From NCBI GenBank assembly GCA_949291345.1, contig CASEVP010000061.1:1-44424 (forward strand): DNA of 44,424 nt, read 5' to 3'. Of this stretch, positions 42,208 to 44,424 are shown piece after piece; within the stretch, counting starts at the first letter, position 1, and each line of letters opens with the position of its first letter. The position numbers were made by a program, and so were the translations under genes. The stretch comes from an uncultured Ruminococcus sp. (lineage in GTDB: Bacteria; Bacillota; Clostridia; Oscillospirales; Ruminococcaceae). The notes under the pieces are model-generated. The model had not been told where the DNA came from. It did no database searches and saw nothing but the letters and a program-made list of their open reading frames with translations.

Positions 42208-44301
42208 ATGTCCAAAAATGTTGCTGATTTCTTTGCTTGCGATGTCTTTAATGACGAAGTAATGAAAGCAAGACTGCCAAAGCCGGTTTACAAGGCTATG
42301 ACGAAAACTCGTAAAATGGGAACACCACTGGATCCCACTTATGCAGATGTTGTTGCAAATGCCATTAAAGACTGGGCCATTGAACATGGTGCAACTCACT
42401 ACACACATTGGTTCCAGCCAATGACAGGGTCTACCGCTGAAAAGCATGACTCATTTATCAGCCCCACTGAGAACGGCATGGTAATCATGAATTTTTCGGG
42501 AAAAGAGTTGGTAAAAGGTGAACCGGATGCTTCATCTTTTCCATCCGGTGGCTTACGCCAGACTTGCTCAGCAAGAGGGTATACCGCATGGGATCCAACT
42601 TCATATTGCTTTGTAAAAGAAGGATCTCTGTATATTCCAACTGTATTTGTCTCCTACACGGGCGAAGCGTTGGATAAAAAAACACCTTTGCTGCGCTCAA
42701 TGGATGCACTGAGTCAACAGGCAGTTCGTATTTTGCGTTTGTTTGGAAACACAACAACAACGAAAGTAACCTCTACCGTTGGTCCGGAACAGGAGTACTT
42801 CCTTATAGATAAAAAGATGTATGATCAGCGTGAAGACTTGATTATGACAGGTCGCACCTTGTTCGGTGCTATGCCGCCAAAAGGTCAGGAGTTGGAAGAT
42901 CAATACTTTGCAAACTTAAAACCTCGTATTGCTGCATTTATGTCTGATCTGGATGAAACACTATGGAAAGTTGGCGTCTTTGCCACTACAAAACACAACG
43001 AAGTTGCACCAGCACAGCACGAAATGGCGCCTGTATTTACTACCACCAATATTTCAACCGACCAGAACGAACTAGCCATGGAAATCATGGAAAAAGTTGC
43101 CTTAAAGCATGATCTGGTTTGCCTGCTTCATGAAAAACCGTTTGATGGAGTCAATGGCTCTGGTAAACACAATAACTGGTCAATCGGTACAAACGATGGA
43201 CAGAATCTTTTGGATCCAGGTTCTACACCGATGGAAAACATGCAATTTCTCACATTTTTATGTGCAGTTATTAAAGGCATCGACGAATATGCTGATCTGC
43301 TTCGTATCAGTGCTGCTTCTGCTGGTAATGATCACCGTCTAGGTGCAAACGAGGCTCCGCCGGCAATCATTTCTATTTTTATGGGTGAAGAATTACAAGG
43401 TGTTCTGGATGCCTTGGAAGCTGGCACGTCTTACAAGAGCGAATCTAAAGTATTTGAAATCGGTGTTGATGCTCTGCCAGCATTCCCAAAAGATTCTACT
43501 GACCGCAATCGTACTTCTCCATTTGCTTTCACTGGTAATCGTTTTGAATTTCGTATGGTTGGATCCTCAGATAACATCGGTTGTCCAAACTTCCAGCTTA
43601 ATACGATCGTAGCCGGTGAGTTGTGTGAAATTGCTGATAAGATGGAAAATGTACCTGCAGATAAGTTTGATGAAGAATTGAAATCTCTACTGGTTTCTAT
43701 TATTAAAGAACACAAACGCATTATCTTCAACGGCAATGGTTACTCTCAGGAATGGGTAGAAGAAGCTGAGAAACGTGGTCTGCCAAATTACAAGTCCACT
43801 GTAGACTGTGTACCACATTATGCAGATGCAAAAAATGTTGCACTTTTTGAAAAATTCGGTGTGCTTTCCAAAGCAGAAATTGATGCACGTGCTGAAATTC
43901 AGTTGGAAAACTATGCTAAGACAATCAATATTGAAGCATTGACTATGATTGATATGGCAAAAAAGAAGTATATTCCCACTTGCATTGCTTATTCAAAGGA
44001 ATTGTGCGATACCATTAGTGCAAAGAAGGCACTTGATATCTGTACATCGGTTGAAACAGATATCGCAAAGAAAATTACTGCACTAACAAAACAGGCATAT
44101 GAAGCAACTTCCAAATTGGAAGAAGTAACGGCAAAAGCTTCCGCAATAGAAACTTCTGCGGAAGATATGGCAAAATCTTATCGGTTCGATGTAATTCCAG
44201 TAATGGACGAACTTCGTGCCGCTGTAGATGCCTTAGAAGTAATCACACCTTCTGAAAAATGGCCGGTTCCAGCTTACAGCGATATTATTTTTAATGTTTA
44301 A
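42208..44301 (+). CDS. glnN: Type III glutamine synthetase
   Basis: 697 residues, the GSIII length (GSI is about 450). Condenses glutamate and ammonia with ATP to glutamine; large homo-oligomer in the cytosol. The N-terminus MSKNVADFFACDVFN, GSIII block HYTHWFQPMTGSTAEKHDSF, catalytic TVGPEQEYFLID, NEVAPAQHEMAPVF, KHNNWSIGTN and LGANEAPPAIISIF are all visible. GSIII is typical of Bacteroidetes and Ruminococcus. It has its own promoter and a long leader; nitrogen control is expected, but no regulator site is recognised. Confidence 0.97.
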   Translation: MSKNVADFFACDVFNDEVMKARLPKPVYKAMTKTRKMGTPLDPTYADVVANAIKDWAIEHGATHYTHWFQPMTGSTAEKHDSFISPTENGMVIMNFSGKELVKGEPDASSFPSGGLRQTCSARGYTAWDPTSYCFVKEGSLYIPTVFVSYTGEALDKKTPLLRSMDALSQQAVRILRLFGNTTTTKVTSTVGPEQEYFLIDKKMYDQREDLIMTGRTLFGAMPPKGQELEDQYFANLKPRIAAFMSDLDETLWKVGVFATTKHNEVAPAQHEMAPVFTTTNISTDQNELAMEIMEKVALKHDLVCLLHEKPFDGVNGSGKHNNWSIGTNDGQNLLDPGSTPMENMQFLTFLCAVIKGIDEYADLLRISAASAGNDHRLGANEAPPAIISIFMGEELQGVLDALEAGTSYKSESKVFEIGVDALPAFPKDSTDRNRTSPFAFTGNRFEFRMVGSSDNIGCPNFQLNTIVAGELCEIADKMENVPADKFDEELKSLLVSIIKEHKRIIFNGNGYSQEWVEEAEKRGLPNYKSTVDCVPHYADAKNVALFEKFGVLSKAEIDARAEIQLENYAKTINIEALTMIDMAKKKYIPTCIAYSKELCDTISAKKALDICTSVETDIAKKITALTKQAYEATSKLEEVTAKASAIETSAEDMAKSYRFDVIPVMDELRAAVDALEVITPSEKWPVPAYSDIIFNV

Positions 44302-44304
44302 TTT

Positions 44305-44424
44305 CGTCTTTTAAGTTTTTACACTTAATTTATATTACCTCCAACCAAAACAGTCCGAATGGATATCCATTCGGACTGTTTTGGTTGGAGGTAATATAAA
44401 TTAAGTGTAAAAACTTAAAAGACG
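44305..44424. repeat. Perfect 120-bp palindrome at the window end; core is probably the glnN terminator
   Basis: The left 60 bases (44305-44364) and right 60 (44365-44424) are exact reverse complements centred on GGATATCC. The central hairpin (CAAAACAGTCCGAAT / ATTCGGACTGTTTTG) has the size and T-run of an ordinary terminator. The rest of the right arm repeats the sequence back to 3 bases after the glnN stop and ends with the window. This looks like a fold-back assembly end, so 44365-44424 should be treated as unreliable. Confidence 0.9.

Noticed and set aside
1..44424. rRNA, tRNA, CRISPR arrays, insertion sequences, prophage
   Set aside because: Looked for on both strands; no cloverleaf, rRNA-like stretch, regular repeat-spacer pattern, transposase or phage structural gene was seen. 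Weak or unusual tRNAs could be missed by eye.

Overview
The window looks like one contig from an anaerobic, fibre-degrading Firmicute close to Ruminococcus (Oscillospiraceae). Evidence: two secreted proteins with cellulosome-type dockerin modules (one a GH26 mannanase), [FeFe]-hydrogenase maturases, a type III glutamine synthetase, many oxygen-sensitive Fe-S enzymes, and low-GC consensus promoters with AGGAGG-type ribosome sites. It starts inside pcrA and ends in a perfect 120-bp palindrome that is probably an assembly fold-back. No rRNA, tRNA, CRISPR array or transposase was seen.

Layout. 1-5.5 kb: pcrA-type helicase (partial), a dockerin protein with a possible cysteine-peptidase-like domain, and a CBM35-like/GH26/dockerin mannanase. 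5.6-8.4 kb: hydG and hydF, divergent from the mannanase. 8.4-11.3 kb: a P-type cation ATPase behind a yybP-ykoY (Mn2+) riboswitch with a visible terminator switch. 11.3-21.9 kb: a ten-gene operon on the minus strand, in transcription order fumC, hdrB, hdrC, hdrA, mvhD/flxD-like, two ferredoxin-type subunits (flxC/flxB-like), an NAD(P)H/FAD subunit (flxA-like), and the iron-sulfur and flavoprotein subunits of a fumarate reductase. 22-24.4 kb: XRE/S24 regulator and cardiolipin synthase. 25-27 kb: a two-gene sufC-sufB Fe-S assembly system. 27-37.2 kb: an msm-type alpha-galactoside/sucrose operon (msmEFG, gtfA, aga, galK, galE) with a divergent AraC regulator. 37.3-39.6 kb: a thioredoxin reductase/AhpF-like fusion directly downstream of a decayed ahpC. 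39.9-41.8 kb: ACT protein and homoserine dehydrogenase. 42-44.3 kb: glnN.

The most interesting system is the 11.3-21.9 kb operon. It encodes fumarase plus everything expected of a soluble NADH-HdrABC-Flx complex, ending in a fumarate reductase flavoprotein with all four catalytic residues but no His for covalent FAD. I infer a cytosolic electron-bifurcating fumarate reductase: NADH would reduce fumarate to succinate and, in parallel, ferredoxin. The nearby hydG/hydF show that ferredoxin- or NADH-linked [FeFe] hydrogenases are made, and the minimal Suf system could supply clusters. This coupling is an inference from gene content.

The sugar operon is coherent. Oligosaccharides enter through MsmEFG (no ATPase gene here), Aga removes galactose, GtfA phosphorolyses sucrose, and GalK/GalE process galactose (no galT here). 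The extracellular mannanase could supply galactose-substituted oligosaccharides.
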